The notes beneath the pieces were generated by a model. The model was not told the DNA's origin. It did not search any database and was given only the letters and a program-made list of their open reading frames with translations. The translations under genes were made by a program, and so were the position numbers. From assembly GCA_934511165.1 (NCBI GenBank), contig CAKSWA010000004.1:1-64000 (forward strand): DNA of 64,000 nt, in the 5' to 3' direction. Source of the DNA: an uncultured Oscillospiraceae bacterium. GTDB lineage: Bacteria; Bacillota; Clostridia; Oscillospirales; Oscillospiraceae. Below are positions 23,440-32,080 of this stretch, in pieces; position 1 is the stretch's first letter; each line of letters begins with the position of its first letter.

Positions 23440-24861
23440 TTACAATTGCACCCTCGTTTTGCCCCGCGCAATGGTAGCGACCGTGCCGGTGAGGGCGAAG
23501 AGGGCAAGCGCGTTTGGGAGCACCATAAGGTTGTTGAAAAGGTCGGTGAGCTCCCAGACGAGGTCGTTGGACATCATCGTTCCGGTGAAAATGAACAGGA
23601 GAGCGACGATCGTATAGACTGCCGTGCTCCGCTTTGCGTTCTCACGGCCGAAGAGATAGATCACGTTGATCTTGCCGAAAAGGTTCCAGCTCAGCACCGT
23701 AGAGAATGCAAAGAAGAACAGGCACACCGCCACGAAAATCGCGCCGAAGCGGCTGCCGAACACGGTGCCGAACGCGGTCTGCGCAAGATTGCTCTTGCCG
23801 AGAATTTCCGTCACGCTGCCGGTGTAGCCGTTCGCGAGCGGGCCGTCGGGCGTGTAGAGCGTGGAGATGATGACGAGCGCGTTGAGCGTGAGCACGACGA
23901 ACGTATCCATGAATACGCCGATCATCGCCACAACACCCTGCTCGTGCGGGGACTTGACGTGCGCCTGCGCGTGGGCGTGGGGCGTGGAGCCCATGCCGGC
24001 TTCGTTGGAGAAGAGACCGCGCTTCGCGCCCTGCGAGAGCGCCGTTTTCAGCGCGTAGCCTAAGCTGCCGCCGATGATGGCCTGCGGCTGGAAGGCATAC
24101 CGGAAAATCATGCCGAACGTTGCGGGGATATAGCGGATGCGGACAACGAGCACGACGAGCGCGCCCGCGAGGAAGATCGCCGCCATGACCGGCACGATCT
24201 TTTCCGCAACGGCGGCAAGACGGCGCACGCCGCCGAGGAAGATGGTGCCGCAGAGAATGACGAGCGCAACGCCGACGACCCATGCCGGCACGCCGAACGC
24301 CGTCTCAAACGTGGAGCCGATGGAGTTGGACTGCACCATGCAGCCCATGAAGCCGAGCGCAAGGATGATGGCGACGGCGAAGAAGCCCGCGAGGAACTTT
24401 CCGAAGCCGCCCTTAAAGGCCGTCGTGATGTAATAGACCGGGCCGCCGTGGATCGTGCCGTCCTTGTCGATCTGCCGGGTGGTCAGCGCGAGCGTCGCCT
24501 CGGCATAAATGGTGGCCATGCCGAAAAAGGCGATGATCCACATCCAGAAGATGGCGCCGGGGCCGCCGGTCAATATAGCGCCGGACGCGCCGACGATGTT
24601 GCCGGTGCCGACCTGCGCGGCGATGGCGGTGGCGAGCGCCTGAAAGGAGCTCATGCCGCTTTCATGCTTCTCGCCGCGGAGCGTGAGATTGCCGAACACG
24701 CGGCGCATCCCCTCGCCGAAGCAGCGCACCTGCACAAAGCGCGTGCGGATCGAGTACCAGAGCCCGACGGCGATGAGAAGAAAGACGAGAACATAGTTGG
24801 AAAGGTATGTGTTGAGATCGCATACCACGGGGTAGAGCGCGTTTTCGATGGCGGTGAACAT
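23440..24861 (-). CDS. Sodium:alanine/glycine symporter (AGCS family)
   Basis: A 473-residue transporter with about eleven membrane segments. The family signature is visible: GTGNIVGASGAI early, GGPVYYI in the middle and SNEAGMGSTPHAHAQA in the second half. It imports alanine or glycine with Na+. I start at ATG 24861 with AAGGAGG eight bases upstream. The leader contains a glycine riboswitch about 390 bases upstream, which points to glycine as substrate, but a MITE-like insertion lies between the riboswitch terminator and the gene, directly before the ribosome-binding site. Confidence 0.93.
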   Translation of the reverse strand: MFTAIENALYPVVCDLNTYLSNYVLVFLLIAVGLWYSIRTRFVQVRCFGEGMRRVFGNLTLRGEKHESGMSSFQALATAIAAQVGTGNIVGASGAILTGGPGAIFWMWIIAFFGMATIYAEATLALTTRQIDKDGTIHGGPVYYITTAFKGGFGKFLAGFFAVAIILALGFMGCMVQSNSIGSTFETAFGVPAWVVGVALVILCGTIFLGGVRRLAAVAEKIVPVMAAIFLAGALVVLVVRIRYIPATFGMIFRYAFQPQAIIGGSLGYALKTALSQGAKRGLFSNEAGMGSTPHAHAQAHVKSPHEQGVVAMIGVFMDTFVVLTLNALVIISTLYTPDGPLANGYTGSVTEILGKSNLAQTAFGTVFGSRFGAIFVAVCLFFFAFSTVLSWNLFGKINVIYLFGRENAKRSTAVYTIVALLFIFTGTMMSNDLVWELTDLFNNLMVLPNALALFALTGTVATIARGKTRVQL

Positions 24862-24876
24862 GTGCGGGATCCTCCT

Positions 24877-25159
24877 TAGAGCGTCGATTGACAAGGGAAC
24901 GCGCGGTTCGGCCGGGCGGAAATGCCCTCATATGGCGTCATAGCCCTTGAGAATACACAAAGTATTCCCTGCGGGCTCTTCCTGATCTGAGAGCATTTCT
25001 GCTCCGGCAGAACTGCTTCGCATCGGACAGCCTTGGATTTTCGAGGGATTTTTGTTCTTCTTTGGCGACGGCGGGCTGTCGCCCGCCGAGACAAAAAGGG
25101 CAAAAAGCGCCGAAAAGGCTGGCTGTCCGACGTGCGGGCCCTTGTTAATCGACGCTAGA
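24877..25159. mobile_element. MITE-like element with 17-bp inverted ends and TAGA target duplication
   Basis: A 275-bp stretch (24881-25155) is bounded by 17-bp inverted repeats (24881-24897 and 25139-25155; one mismatch) and by a 4-bp direct repeat TAGA on both sides (24877-24880 and 25156-25159). It encodes no transposase or other plausible protein. An internal inverted pair (TCGGACAGCC near 25023 and GGCTGTCCGA near 25121) could add secondary structure. This is the structure of a non-autonomous transposable element. It sits in the leader of the AGCS symporter, one base upstream of the ribosome-binding region. Confidence 0.8.
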
Positions 25160-25164
25160 AAATA

Positions 25165-25192
25165 GAAAAAAGCTGCCGGTTTTTCGGCAGCT
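25165..25192 (-). terminator. Riboswitch-linked terminator
   Basis: AGCTGCCG and CGGCAGCT (25171-25178 with 25185-25192), 6-base loop, followed on the minus strand by six Ts. It lies about 55 bases after the glycine aptamer and is the likely expression platform. Confidence 0.85.
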
Positions 25193-25244
25193 CCGGAGAG
25201 AATATGCAGTTTCGGAAATACCCCGTACATTTTCGCGGTCTATC

Positions 25245-25350
25245 ACGATTCTGCCCTGTCCTTTTGCCTGAGAGTTTCGGCCCGGCATGCGAGCCTTGCA
25301 CCTTCGGCACCCGATCAAACGGGATTCTCCAGAGTGTCCTCCACTTTCAG
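25245..25350 (-). promoter_or_regulatory. Glycine riboswitch (single aptamer)
   Basis: On the minus strand the conserved core of the glycine aptamer is present in order: CTCTGGAGA, a hairpin, GCCGAAGG, and GAAACTCTCAGGCAAAAGGACAG. Only one complete aptamer is seen; the following 50 bases may form a short helper helix as in singleton glycine riboswitches. Binding glycine would switch the terminator at 25165-25192 and so expression of the AGCS symporter. Confidence 0.9.
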
Positions 25351-25390
25351 TTTCAAAAAATCCTGAAAGCTTCTATGGAATCCGAGTGTT

Positions 25391-25419
25391 ACCTTACCAT
25401 AGTTTCGCCGCACTGTCAA
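25391..25419 (-). promoter_or_regulatory. Sigma-A promoter of the glycine riboswitch transcript
   Basis: Minus-strand TTGACA (25419-25414), 17-base spacer, TAAGGT (25396-25391), about 40 bases before the aptamer. Confidence 0.75.
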
Positions 25420-25493
25420 CAAAAAGTTTCTCTATGGCGGACATTTTTCTTTATATCAAAAACTCCCTGCCAAAACCAGCAGGGAGTTTTCGT

Positions 25494-27770
25494 TTATTTT
25501 GCTGCCATGGCGATCTGCTCGGGCGTGATGGGGAGCTCGCAAAACCGCTTCCCGGTGGCGTTGTATACCGCGTCGGCGATCGCCGGGAGAGGCGTATTGA
25601 TGACAACCTCGCCGATGGACTTTGCGCCGTACGGCCCGGTCTCCTCATAGCTCGACTCGAACGCGACGGAGATGTGGCCGATGTCCTGCCGCGTCGGGAT
25701 CTTGTACTGCATAAACGAGTTTTCCACCGGCATGCCGCGGCGGTCGTAGGTGACGTTTTCCGTGAGCGCCATGCCGATGCCCTGCAATATGCCGCCTTCG
25801 GCCTGTACGCGGGCGAGATTCGGGTTGATGGGCGTGCCGCAGTCCACGGCGGCAACGAAGTTTACGACCTGCGTTTCCCCGGTCTCGCGGTCGAGCTCGA
25901 TCTCCGCCGCGCCCACCATGAACGGCGGGGGCGAGATCGGCGAGGTGTGCGTCACGGTCGCTTCAAGCGCGACCGTTCCGCCGCACTGCGAGGCGAGCGC
26001 AATCTCCTCGAGCGTGATGGACTTCTCCCCGTTCGCACTCTCGGCACAGCTGCCGGTGAGAATCACATCGGCAGCATCACAGCCGAACTTTTGCGCGGCA
26101 AACGCCGCGATCTTTTCGCGCAGCGCAAGCGCACATTCTTCCACGGCCTTGCCGGTAACATACGTCGTGCTGGAGGCATAGGAACCGGAATCGTAGGGCG
26201 AGGAATCCGTGTCCGCGCCGAGAACGGAAATGTTCTCCAGCGGGCAGTCGAGCGCTTCGGCGGCGATCTGCGCGAGGATGGTATCACAGCCGGTGCCCAT
26301 GTCTGCCGCACCGATGGAGAGGGTGTACCCGCCGCCGTCGTTGAGTTTGAGCGCAGCGCTGCCGACATCCACATTGTTGATGCCGGAGCCCTGCATCGCC
26401 ATGCCCATGCCGACGGCGCGCACCTTGCCCCCGCCCATATCGCGGCAGGGATATTTTTCGTCCCAGCCGATGCGCTGCCGCACGCTTTTCAGACACGCCT
26501 CGAGCGCGCAGCTCGTATTCTCCTGCCCGTAATAGGCGGGCATTATCTCGCCCTCGCGGGGGATGTTGCGTTTTCGTATCTCAAAGGGGTCGATGCCGAG
26601 ACGCGCGGCCAGCTCGTTCACGGCGGACTCCACGGCGAAGAGCCCCTGCGTCGCGCCGTAGCCGCGGTATGCCCCGGAGGACATGTGGTTGGTGTATACA
26701 ACGTCGTACACGAACCGGTAGGCTTCGGTTTTGGCGTAAAGCGGGATGGATTTGTGACCGGATAGGCCGACGGTCGTGGGGCCGTGCTCGCCGTAGGCGC
26801 CGGTGTTGGAGAGCGTATAGAGATCGATGCCGCGCACAATGCCGTTCTTGTCCGCGCCGAGACGCACGTGCATTTCCATTTCATGGCGCGGGCTGCCCGC
26901 GATCATGCACTCGCGGCGGTCGAAAATGATCCTGCTCGGTTTTTTCGTCATCCATGTGACGAACGCCGGGTACACCGCGCTCACCGCCGTCTGCTTCGCG
27001 CCGAACCCGCCGCCGACGCGCGGCTTGGTCACGCGGATCTTCGAGCGCGGGATGTGCAGCGCGTTGGCCACGATGCGGCGCGTGTGGAATACGATCTGCG
27101 TGGAGCTCACAATGTGCAGCCGCCCGTAGGTGTCGATCGTGCAGAACGTGCGGAACGTCTCCATCGGCGTCTGCTGGCAGGCTTTCGTGTGGTATACGCG
27201 GTCGATGACGATATCACAGTCACGGAGCACAGCGTCAATATCGCCCCGCCCATCTTCTTCGTGCGCGCAGAGATTACGCCGGTTGTCCGCGCCGACGGGG
27301 CACTGTGCCTCCCAGTTTTCCTCCGGGTGGACGAGCACGGGGTTATCGAGCGCGGTGTGGAAATCGAGCACCGGCTCGAGCACGTTGTACTCGACTTTTA
27401 TAAGCTTCATCGCCTTATCGACGCATGCCTCATTCTGTCCGGCAAGAATGGCGACAACATCGCCCGCAAAGCGGACATGGCGGTCGATCACAAGCCGGTC
27501 AAGCGGACTCGGCTCCGGCGCGGTCTGCCCGGCCTGCGTATAGCGCCGGGCGTCCTGCGGCACGTCCTTCCACGTGAAAATTGCCTCCATGCCGGGTACG
27601 CGCATGGCGCGCTCGGTGTCGATCTCACGCACGATAGCGTTTGCGTGCGGCGAGCGGAGGAGCTTTACTACGAGGCAGTTTTCGGGCGCGATGTCCTCGG
27701 TATAGACCGGCTGGCCGGTCACAAGCTGCATGGCGTCCAGCTTTCGCACGCCATGATTTACGGTGTTCAT
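25494..27770 (-). CDS. Xanthine dehydrogenase-type molybdenum-binding subunit
   Basis: The large, molybdopterin-binding subunit (758 residues) of a three-subunit molybdenum hydroxylase of the xanthine dehydrogenase/CoxL family. Motifs include PRVGGGFGAKQ, AYRGYGATQG, the GAADMGTG loop and GAKSIGEVVINTP, which holds the active-site Glu. Length and layout match clostridial purine hydroxylases. Start ATG 27770 overlaps the iron-sulfur subunit stop by four bases. Which substrate (xanthine, nicotinate or another heterocycle) cannot be fixed from sequence; no cofactor-maturation genes are in the window. Confidence 0.92.
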   Translation of the reverse strand: MNTVNHGVRKLDAMQLVTGQPVYTEDIAPENCLVVKLLRSPHANAIVREIDTERAMRVPGMEAIFTWKDVPQDARRYTQAGQTAPEPSPLDRLVIDRHVRFAGDVVAILAGQNEACVDKAMKLIKVEYNVLEPVLDFHTALDNPVLVHPEENWEAQCPVGADNRRNLCAHEEDGRGDIDAVLRDCDIVIDRVYHTKACQQTPMETFRTFCTIDTYGRLHIVSSTQIVFHTRRIVANALHIPRSKIRVTKPRVGGGFGAKQTAVSAVYPAFVTWMTKKPSRIIFDRRECMIAGSPRHEMEMHVRLGADKNGIVRGIDLYTLSNTGAYGEHGPTTVGLSGHKSIPLYAKTEAYRFVYDVVYTNHMSSGAYRGYGATQGLFAVESAVNELAARLGIDPFEIRKRNIPREGEIMPAYYGQENTSCALEACLKSVRQRIGWDEKYPCRDMGGGKVRAVGMGMAMQGSGINNVDVGSAALKLNDGGGYTLSIGAADMGTGCDTILAQIAAEALDCPLENISVLGADTDSSPYDSGSYASSTTYVTGKAVEECALALREKIAAFAAQKFGCDAADVILTGSCAESANGEKSITLEEIALASQCGGTVALEATVTHTSPISPPPFMVGAAEIELDRETGETQVVNFVAAVDCGTPINPNLARVQAEGGILQGIGMALTENVTYDRRGMPVENSFMQYKIPTRQDIGHISVAFESSYEETGPYGAKSIGEVVINTPLPAIADAVYNATGKRFCELPITPEQIAMAAK

Positions 27771-28237
27771 TCGCCCGCCTCCTTCGCCCTTTTCCACGCG
27801 AGGAAGTTCTGTATGCCGCGCAGCTGGCCTTCATAGCCGGAGCAGCGGCAGAGATTGCCCGCCAGATACTCTTTGATCTCGTCCTCGTCCGGGTCGGGGT
27901 TTTCGCGGAAGAGCGCGAGCGCATTCATAATAAAGCCGCTGTTGCAGAAGCCGCATTGCTCCGCGCCCTGATCGGCGAGGAACGCACCGAATTCCGCGGC
28001 TTCCTTCGGCAGCCCTTCGAGCGTCGTAACGCTTCGGCCCTGCACGCGCGCGGCGAGCGTTGCGCACGAGAGGACGGGCTTGCCGTCCAGATACACGGTG
28101 CAGAGCCCGCAGTTGCCGGTGCCGCAGCCGCGCTTGACGCTTTTGCAGCCGAGATGCCGCACAAGGTCGAGCAGCAGCGTGTCCGGCGAAATATCCGCGG
28201 ACACGTTTTTCCCGTTGAGCGTGAATGTGAGATTCAT
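27767..28237 (-). CDS. Xanthine dehydrogenase-type [2Fe-2S] subunit
   Basis: A 156-residue electron-transfer subunit with two 2Fe-2S clusters: the ferredoxin-type GCGTGNCGLC motif with a later Cys (LSCAT), and the C-terminal QCGFCNSG and LCRCSGYEG motifs. It passes electrons from the molybdenum centre to FAD. Overlaps the FAD subunit gene upstream and the Mo subunit gene downstream by four bases each. Confidence 0.95.
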   Translation of the reverse strand: MNLTFTLNGKNVSADISPDTLLLDLVRHLGCKSVKRGCGTGNCGLCTVYLDGKPVLSCATLAARVQGRSVTTLEGLPKEAAEFGAFLADQGAEQCGFCNSGFIMNALALFRENPDPDEDEIKEYLAGNLCRCSGYEGQLRGIQNFLAWKRAKEAGE

Positions 28238-29001
28238 TTCGCGCCTCCTTCCAGCGTTTCCGCGGCGCGGCGGACGAGCACGCGGGCGAGATGCTTGCGG
28301 TATTCGGCGCTGCCGCGAAGATTGGAGCCGGTCACGAGCTGCGCACAGACGAGCTCCGGCAGTTCCTCCGGCGTTCCCTGCGGTGCGAGCACAACCGCCC
28401 TTCCGGGCCGCGCACCGATGGCGAAGCGGTAAGCCCCGTCCGAAAGGCGCGCCGCCGCACAGGTGAGCGAGGGGAAGTCCGTTCTCGTCGGGCGCACGGA
28501 CTGATAGAAAAAGGCAGCGCTTTCCTTCGGGATATGTACGCGCACGAGGATATCCCGGTCAAACGGCATTTCGGCAAACTGCGCCAGCGGGACGATACCG
28601 CCCTTATAGAGCTCAACCGAGGCGTTCATCGCGAGGAGCAGCGTGAGCACGTCCGAAAAGCCGAACCGGCCGTAGACGCTCCCGCCGAGCGTTGCGGTAT
28701 TCCGAAACTGCACGCCGACGATGTGGCGCAGCGCTTCGCGCACGGCGCCGTTTGTATAGGCGTCCAGCGCCGCGTTCGTTTCGAGCGCGCGCAGCGAGAC
28801 CACGGCGCCGATGGTGAATTCTTCCGGCGTCTCTTCGACCGTGTCAAGGCCGAGACCGGAGAGGTCGATCGCCGTGCCGACGGCGGCGTGCTGCATTTTG
28901 AGCCAGAGCATACCGCCGAGGACGCGGCTCGTGCGCTTCTGGTTGAGCGCCCACGCTTCCTCGAGCGTGGCGGGGCGGACGTATTCGCGAATGGTGATCA
29001 T
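28234..29001 (-). CDS. Xanthine dehydrogenase-type FAD-binding subunit
   Basis: A 255-residue subunit with the CoxM/XdhB fold: N-terminal FAD-binding part with GGMLWLKMQ, then TATLGGSVYGRFGFSD and a C-terminal part ending in LRGSAEYRKHLARVLVRRA. It is a little shorter than the usual 280-290 residues. It heads the three-gene operon (FAD, 2Fe-2S, Mo), with four-base overlaps between all genes. Confidence 0.9.
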   Translation of the reverse strand: MITIREYVRPATLEEAWALNQKRTSRVLGGMLWLKMQHAAVGTAIDLSGLGLDTVEETPEEFTIGAVVSLRALETNAALDAYTNGAVREALRHIVGVQFRNTATLGGSVYGRFGFSDVLTLLLAMNASVELYKGGIVPLAQFAEMPFDRDILVRVHIPKESAAFFYQSVRPTRTDFPSLTCAAARLSDGAYRFAIGARPGRAVVLAPQGTPEELPELVCAQLVTGSNLRGSAEYRKHLARVLVRRAAETLEGGAK

Positions 29002-29042
29002 GGGTATAGATTCTCCGTAAAGAATAATTGTCGAAAAACGGC

Positions 29043-29066
29043 GGAAAGCCGCCGAAGCGGCTTTCC
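29043..29066 (-). other. Hairpin in the leader of the xanthine dehydrogenase-type operon
   Basis: A 10-bp inverted repeat around CGAA (GGAAAGCCGC pairs with GCGGCTTTCC) lies 42 bases before the operon start, with TTTTT further downstream on the minus strand. It could attenuate the operon or be incidental. Confidence 0.4.
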
Positions 29067-29099
29067 ATATTCGTATATATGATTTGCGGCAGGAGCACG

Positions 29100-29184
29100 A
29101 ATCCCTCCGGCACGGCGCTTCGCGCCGTGCCAGCTCCCCTATCAGGGGAGGTGGGTTTTGCCGCAGGCAAAAGCCGGAGGGGTT
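29100..29184. repeat. Interspersed palindromic repeat, copy 1
   Basis: Ends are 12-bp inverted repeats (29100-29111 with 29173-29184, one mismatch), and inside are two further palindromes, one around CACGGCGC/GCGCCGTG and one CTCCCCTATCAGGGGAG. It resembles the repeat at 33220-33343 and short palindromic repeats scattered through gut Clostridia genomes. Confidence 0.65.
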
Positions 29185-29197
29185 CCCGTACTGCGTT

Positions 29198-30826
29198 TTA
29201 CTTCTTCAGAATGCCGAGCAGGCCGCGCTTGAGCATCTGCCCACCGGCGGAGATGAGCTGCGTTTCGATCTTGGAGCGGATACGCTCGGCTTTGCGCTTC
29301 TCCTCGGCTTCCTTCTTCTCCTTTTCGCGCTCAGCCTTGCGGCGCGCTTCGTCCTCGAGCTTCTGGGCACGGCGGCGCTCCTCATCTTCGAGCTTCTGGG
29401 CGCGGCGGCGCTCTTCATCTTCGAGTTTCTGGGCGCGCTTTTCGTCCGCCTCGGCCTGCTTCTGGCGCTGCTTTTCCTCTTCGGCGGCGCGCTTCTTCTC
29501 TTCCAGCCGCTCCTGCTCCTGCGCAAGCGCGTCCTCCGCGGCCTTCACCTCGTCGGCGAGCACTTCGTAGGCGGAGACGTTGTCCACCGCCTCGTCGTAT
29601 TTGTCCATGCCGTCGCGGAGGATCGCCTTGGCGCGCATCATCGCTTCCGGCGCGCCCATCAGGCTCTGCGGGCAGATGATCTTCGTGCGCTGCACCATGG
29701 CGGGGATGCCGTCCTCGCCGAGGAACGACGTGAGCGCCTCGCCCACACCCAACTCCATGATCGCCTCTTCGGCGTTGAACGCGGGATTCTCGCGGAAGGA
29801 CTGCGCCGCCACACGCACCGCCTTGAGCTCGGTGGGCGTATAGGCGCGCAGCGCGTGCTGCACGCGGTTGGAAAGCTGCGCGAGCACGGTGTTCGGCACG
29901 TCCGCCGGGCTCTGCGTCACGAAGAACACGCCGATACCGCGTGAGCGGATCAGCTTCACGGTCTGCTCGATCTTCTGCACGAGCACCGCCGGAGCGTCGC
30001 GGAAGAGCATATGCGCCTCGTCAAAGAAGAACACGAGCTTCGGCTTTTCCTGATCGCCGACTTCCGGCATCGTCTCGAAGAGCTCCGAGAGCAGCCAGAG
30101 AAGGAAGCTCGCGTACAGCGTCGGGTTCTGCACGAGCTTGACGCAGTCGAGCACGTTGATCATGCCGCGGCCGTTGGAATCGGTGCGGATCCAGTCATTC
30201 ACATCGAGCGCAGGCTCGCCGAAGAACAGCTCGCCGCCCTCTTTTTCCAGCGGCAGCAGCGCGCGAAGAATGGCCGCGACGGACTGCGTGGTGATGTTGC
30301 CATATTTCATGCGGTAATCTTCGCGGTGGTCGTTCGTGTAGTTGAGCAGCGCGCGGAGATCCTTGAGATCGTCCAGCAGCAGCCCGCGGTCATCCGCGAT
30401 GCGGAAAACGATCTGCAAAACGCCCTCCTGCGCCTCGCTCAGGCCGAGAATGCGGGAGAGAAGCTCGGGTCCCATCTCGCTCACGGTGGCGCGCACGGCG
30501 TGGCCGCCTGTCTGGTAGATATCCCAGAACGTGGTGGGGTAGCCCTGGTAGGCGAATTTGCCGGTGAGGCCGAAGCATTCAATGCGTTTCTGCATGTCCT
30601 CGCTGTCCACGCCGGGAGCGCAGATACCGGCGACATCGCCCTTCACGTCACACAGGAATACGGGCACACCCGCGTCGGAGAGAGACTCCGCCAGCACCTT
30701 CATCGTGACGGTCTTGCCGGTGCCGGTCGCACCGGCGATCAGGCCGTGCCGGTTGCACATGGAAAGGGGAAGCTCCACCCGGTCTTCGCCGGAAAGGCCG
30801 AGATAGATTTTGCCGTTATCGTACAT
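29198..30826 (-). CDS. HerA-like ATPase, DUF853 family
   Basis: A 542-residue RecA-fold ATPase of the HerA/FtsK superfamily. Walker A is AGATGTGKT (near residue 31) and Walker B is LVFFFDEAH. After the ATPase core (to about 420) comes a Glu/Lys/Arg-rich coiled coil with three tandem copies of the 10-residue unit RRAQKLEDEE, also visible as a 30-bp DNA repeat near 29360-29440. Start at ATG 30826, with GGAGG upstream; the open frame extends further. The family is common and sometimes placed with DNA processing, but its exact role is unknown. Confidence 0.85.
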   Translation of the reverse strand: MYDNGKIYLGLSGEDRVELPLSMCNRHGLIAGATGTGKTVTMKVLAESLSDAGVPVFLCDVKGDVAGICAPGVDSEDMQKRIECFGLTGKFAYQGYPTTFWDIYQTGGHAVRATVSEMGPELLSRILGLSEAQEGVLQIVFRIADDRGLLLDDLKDLRALLNYTNDHREDYRMKYGNITTQSVAAILRALLPLEKEGGELFFGEPALDVNDWIRTDSNGRGMINVLDCVKLVQNPTLYASFLLWLLSELFETMPEVGDQEKPKLVFFFDEAHMLFRDAPAVLVQKIEQTVKLIRSRGIGVFFVTQSPADVPNTVLAQLSNRVQHALRAYTPTELKAVRVAAQSFRENPAFNAEEAIMELGVGEALTSFLGEDGIPAMVQRTKIICPQSLMGAPEAMMRAKAILRDGMDKYDEAVDNVSAYEVLADEVKAAEDALAQEQERLEEKKRAAEEEKQRQKQAEADEKRAQKLEDEERRRAQKLEDEERRRAQKLEDEARRKAEREKEKKEAEEKRKAERIRSKIETQLISAGGQMLKRGLLGILKK

Positions 30827-30875
30827 ATTCGTGCCAACCTCCGTATATGTAGTAATTTGTTTTTTGCTGACTTTC

Positions 30876-30904
30876 ATTATAACCGCCGATTTGCCGCTGT
30901 GCAA
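30876..30904 (-). promoter_or_regulatory. Sigma-A promoter of the HerA-like gene
   Basis: Minus-strand TTGCAC (30904-30899), 17-base spacer, TATAAT (30881-30876). Confidence 0.75.
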
Positions 30905-30907
30905 CAG

Positions 30908-30941
30908 AAAAAGCTCCCATCCCGGAGGATGAGAGCTTTTT
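30908..30941 (-). terminator. Terminator of the ribosomal protein operon
   Basis: A 15-bp stem with one mismatch (30908-30922 with 30927-30941), CGGA loop, A-rich one side and T-rich the other, 19 bases after rpsR; it directly abuts the herA-like promoter. Confidence 0.85.
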
Positions 30942-30959
30942 GTCGATAAAAAACCGAAA

Positions 30960-31205
30960 TCAGTCGGTCACGTAAGGCAGGATAGCGACCTGACGGGCAC
31001 GCTTGATCGCCTCGGTGAGCAGACGCTGATGGTAGGCGCAGGCGCCGGTGGTGCGGCGGGGCAGGATCTTGCTGCGCTCGGACAGATACTTACGCAGCTT
31101 GACGGTGTCCTTGTAGTCGATATACTCGGCCTTATCCACACAGAACTGGCAGACCTTTCTGCGCTTGCGGTTCTTCTGCGGGGCAGCGGACTTATCAAAA
31201 GCCAT
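30960..31205 (-). CDS. rpsR: 30S ribosomal protein S18
   Basis: The 81-residue protein has the S18 core [25 protein letters not shown] and a CQFC pair near residue 20, the zinc-type N terminus seen in many Firmicutes S18 proteins. Last gene of the rplJ-rplL-rpsF-ssb-rpsR run. Confidence 0.97.
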   Translation of the reverse strand: MAFDKSAAPQKNRKRRKVCQFCVDKAEYIDYKDTVKLRKYLSERSKILPRRTTGACAYHQRLLTEAIKRARQVAILPYVTD

Positions 31206-31230
31206 GGTTCAAAAACTCCTTTCGTGAGTG

Positions 31231-31701
31231 TCAAAACGGCAGCTGGCCGTCGTCATCGTCGATCGTCTGGAACGATCCGGCCTGCGCTTTCGCGCTGTTA
31301 AAGCCCTCGTTGGAGGGGGTGCGGGGTGCGTACTCCTGACGGGGCGCGTACTCCTGCCGCGGGGCTCCGTCATCCCGGCGCTTGCTTTCGCCGAAATAAA
31401 CGTTGTCCGCCACGACCTCCGCCGCGGTACGGCGGTTGCCGTCGCGGTCGGTGTAGTCACGGATCTGCAGCCGACCGGAAACCACGATCATGCTGCCCTT
31501 CGTGAAGTACTTGGAGACGAATTCCCCGGTCTGACGCCAGGCGGACACGTTGATGAAATCGGTCTGCTTTTCACCGTTTTCACCGCGGCCGAAATCCCGG
31601 TCAACAGCAATGGAGAAGGACGCCACGGGAACGTTGGAGCCGGTATAGCGCAGCTCCGGATCCCGCGTCAGGCGGCCCATAAGAACGATATGATTCAGCA
31701 T
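31231..31701 (-). CDS. ssb: Single-stranded DNA-binding protein
   Basis: A 156-residue SSB. The OB fold occupies residues 1-110 (MLNHIVLMGRLTRDPELRYT start), followed by a short linker with a duplicated RQEYAP segment and the acidic tip DDDDGQLPF that recruits partner proteins. Start at ATG 31701, 14 bases after rpsF. Between rpsF and rpsR, the standard Firmicutes arrangement. Confidence 0.96.
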   Translation of the reverse strand: MLNHIVLMGRLTRDPELRYTGSNVPVASFSIAVDRDFGRGENGEKQTDFINVSAWRQTGEFVSKYFTKGSMIVVSGRLQIRDYTDRDGNRRTAAEVVADNVYFGESKRRDDGAPRQEYAPRQEYAPRTPSNEGFNSAKAQAGSFQTIDDDDGQLPF

Positions 31702-31715
31702 ATCATTCCCTCCGC

Positions 31716-32012
31716 TTATTCGTAGCGCAGAGTGACAAGAGAGCGGATCACGCCGTCGGTGATGCCGAGGATACGATCCAGCTCGGCGGGAAGCTCGGGC
31801 CCGGAGGTGAACTTCACCAGCACATAGTAGCCCTCGGTGAGATAGTTGATCTCGTAGGCGAGCTTGCGCTTGCCCCACTCTTCCATCTCATCGACGGTGC
31901 CGTTCTGCTCGATCAGAGTCTTGAACTTTTCCACGATGGCCTGGGTCTCTTCCTCGGTGAGGTTGGGGTTGAGAACGTACAGGACCTCGTATTTTTCGGT
32001 GGTCTTAGCCAT
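31716..32012 (-). CDS. rpsF: 30S ribosomal protein S6
   Basis: The 98-residue protein begins KYEVLYVLNPNLTEEE and has the S6 fold pattern to the end VIRSLVTLRYE. GGAGGACAACT precedes the ATG. It pairs with S18 (rpsR) in the ribosome. It lies 68 bases after rplL with only a weak hairpin between, so it may be read from the rplJ promoter. Confidence 0.97.
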   Translation of the reverse strand: MAKTTEKYEVLYVLNPNLTEEETQAIVEKFKTLIEQNGTVDEMEEWGKRKLAYEINYLTEGYYVLVKFTSGPELPAELDRILGITDGVIRSLVTLRYE

Positions 32013-32080
32013 TAGTTGTCCTCCTTCTGGACTGTGGCCCCCTGCTCAGGCAGGGAGCAAGGTGGATGGGATAAAGAAAC

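Noticed and set aside
24898..25138. Short open frames inside the MITE-like element
   Set aside because: Frames of 60-100 codons occur on the minus strand but show no ribosome-binding site, no start near the ends and no transposase pattern.
25195..25245. Second glycine aptamer
   Set aside because: The stretch after the first aptamer lacks the conserved CUGGAGAG and AGGCAAAAGGAC cores, so at most a helper helix is present.
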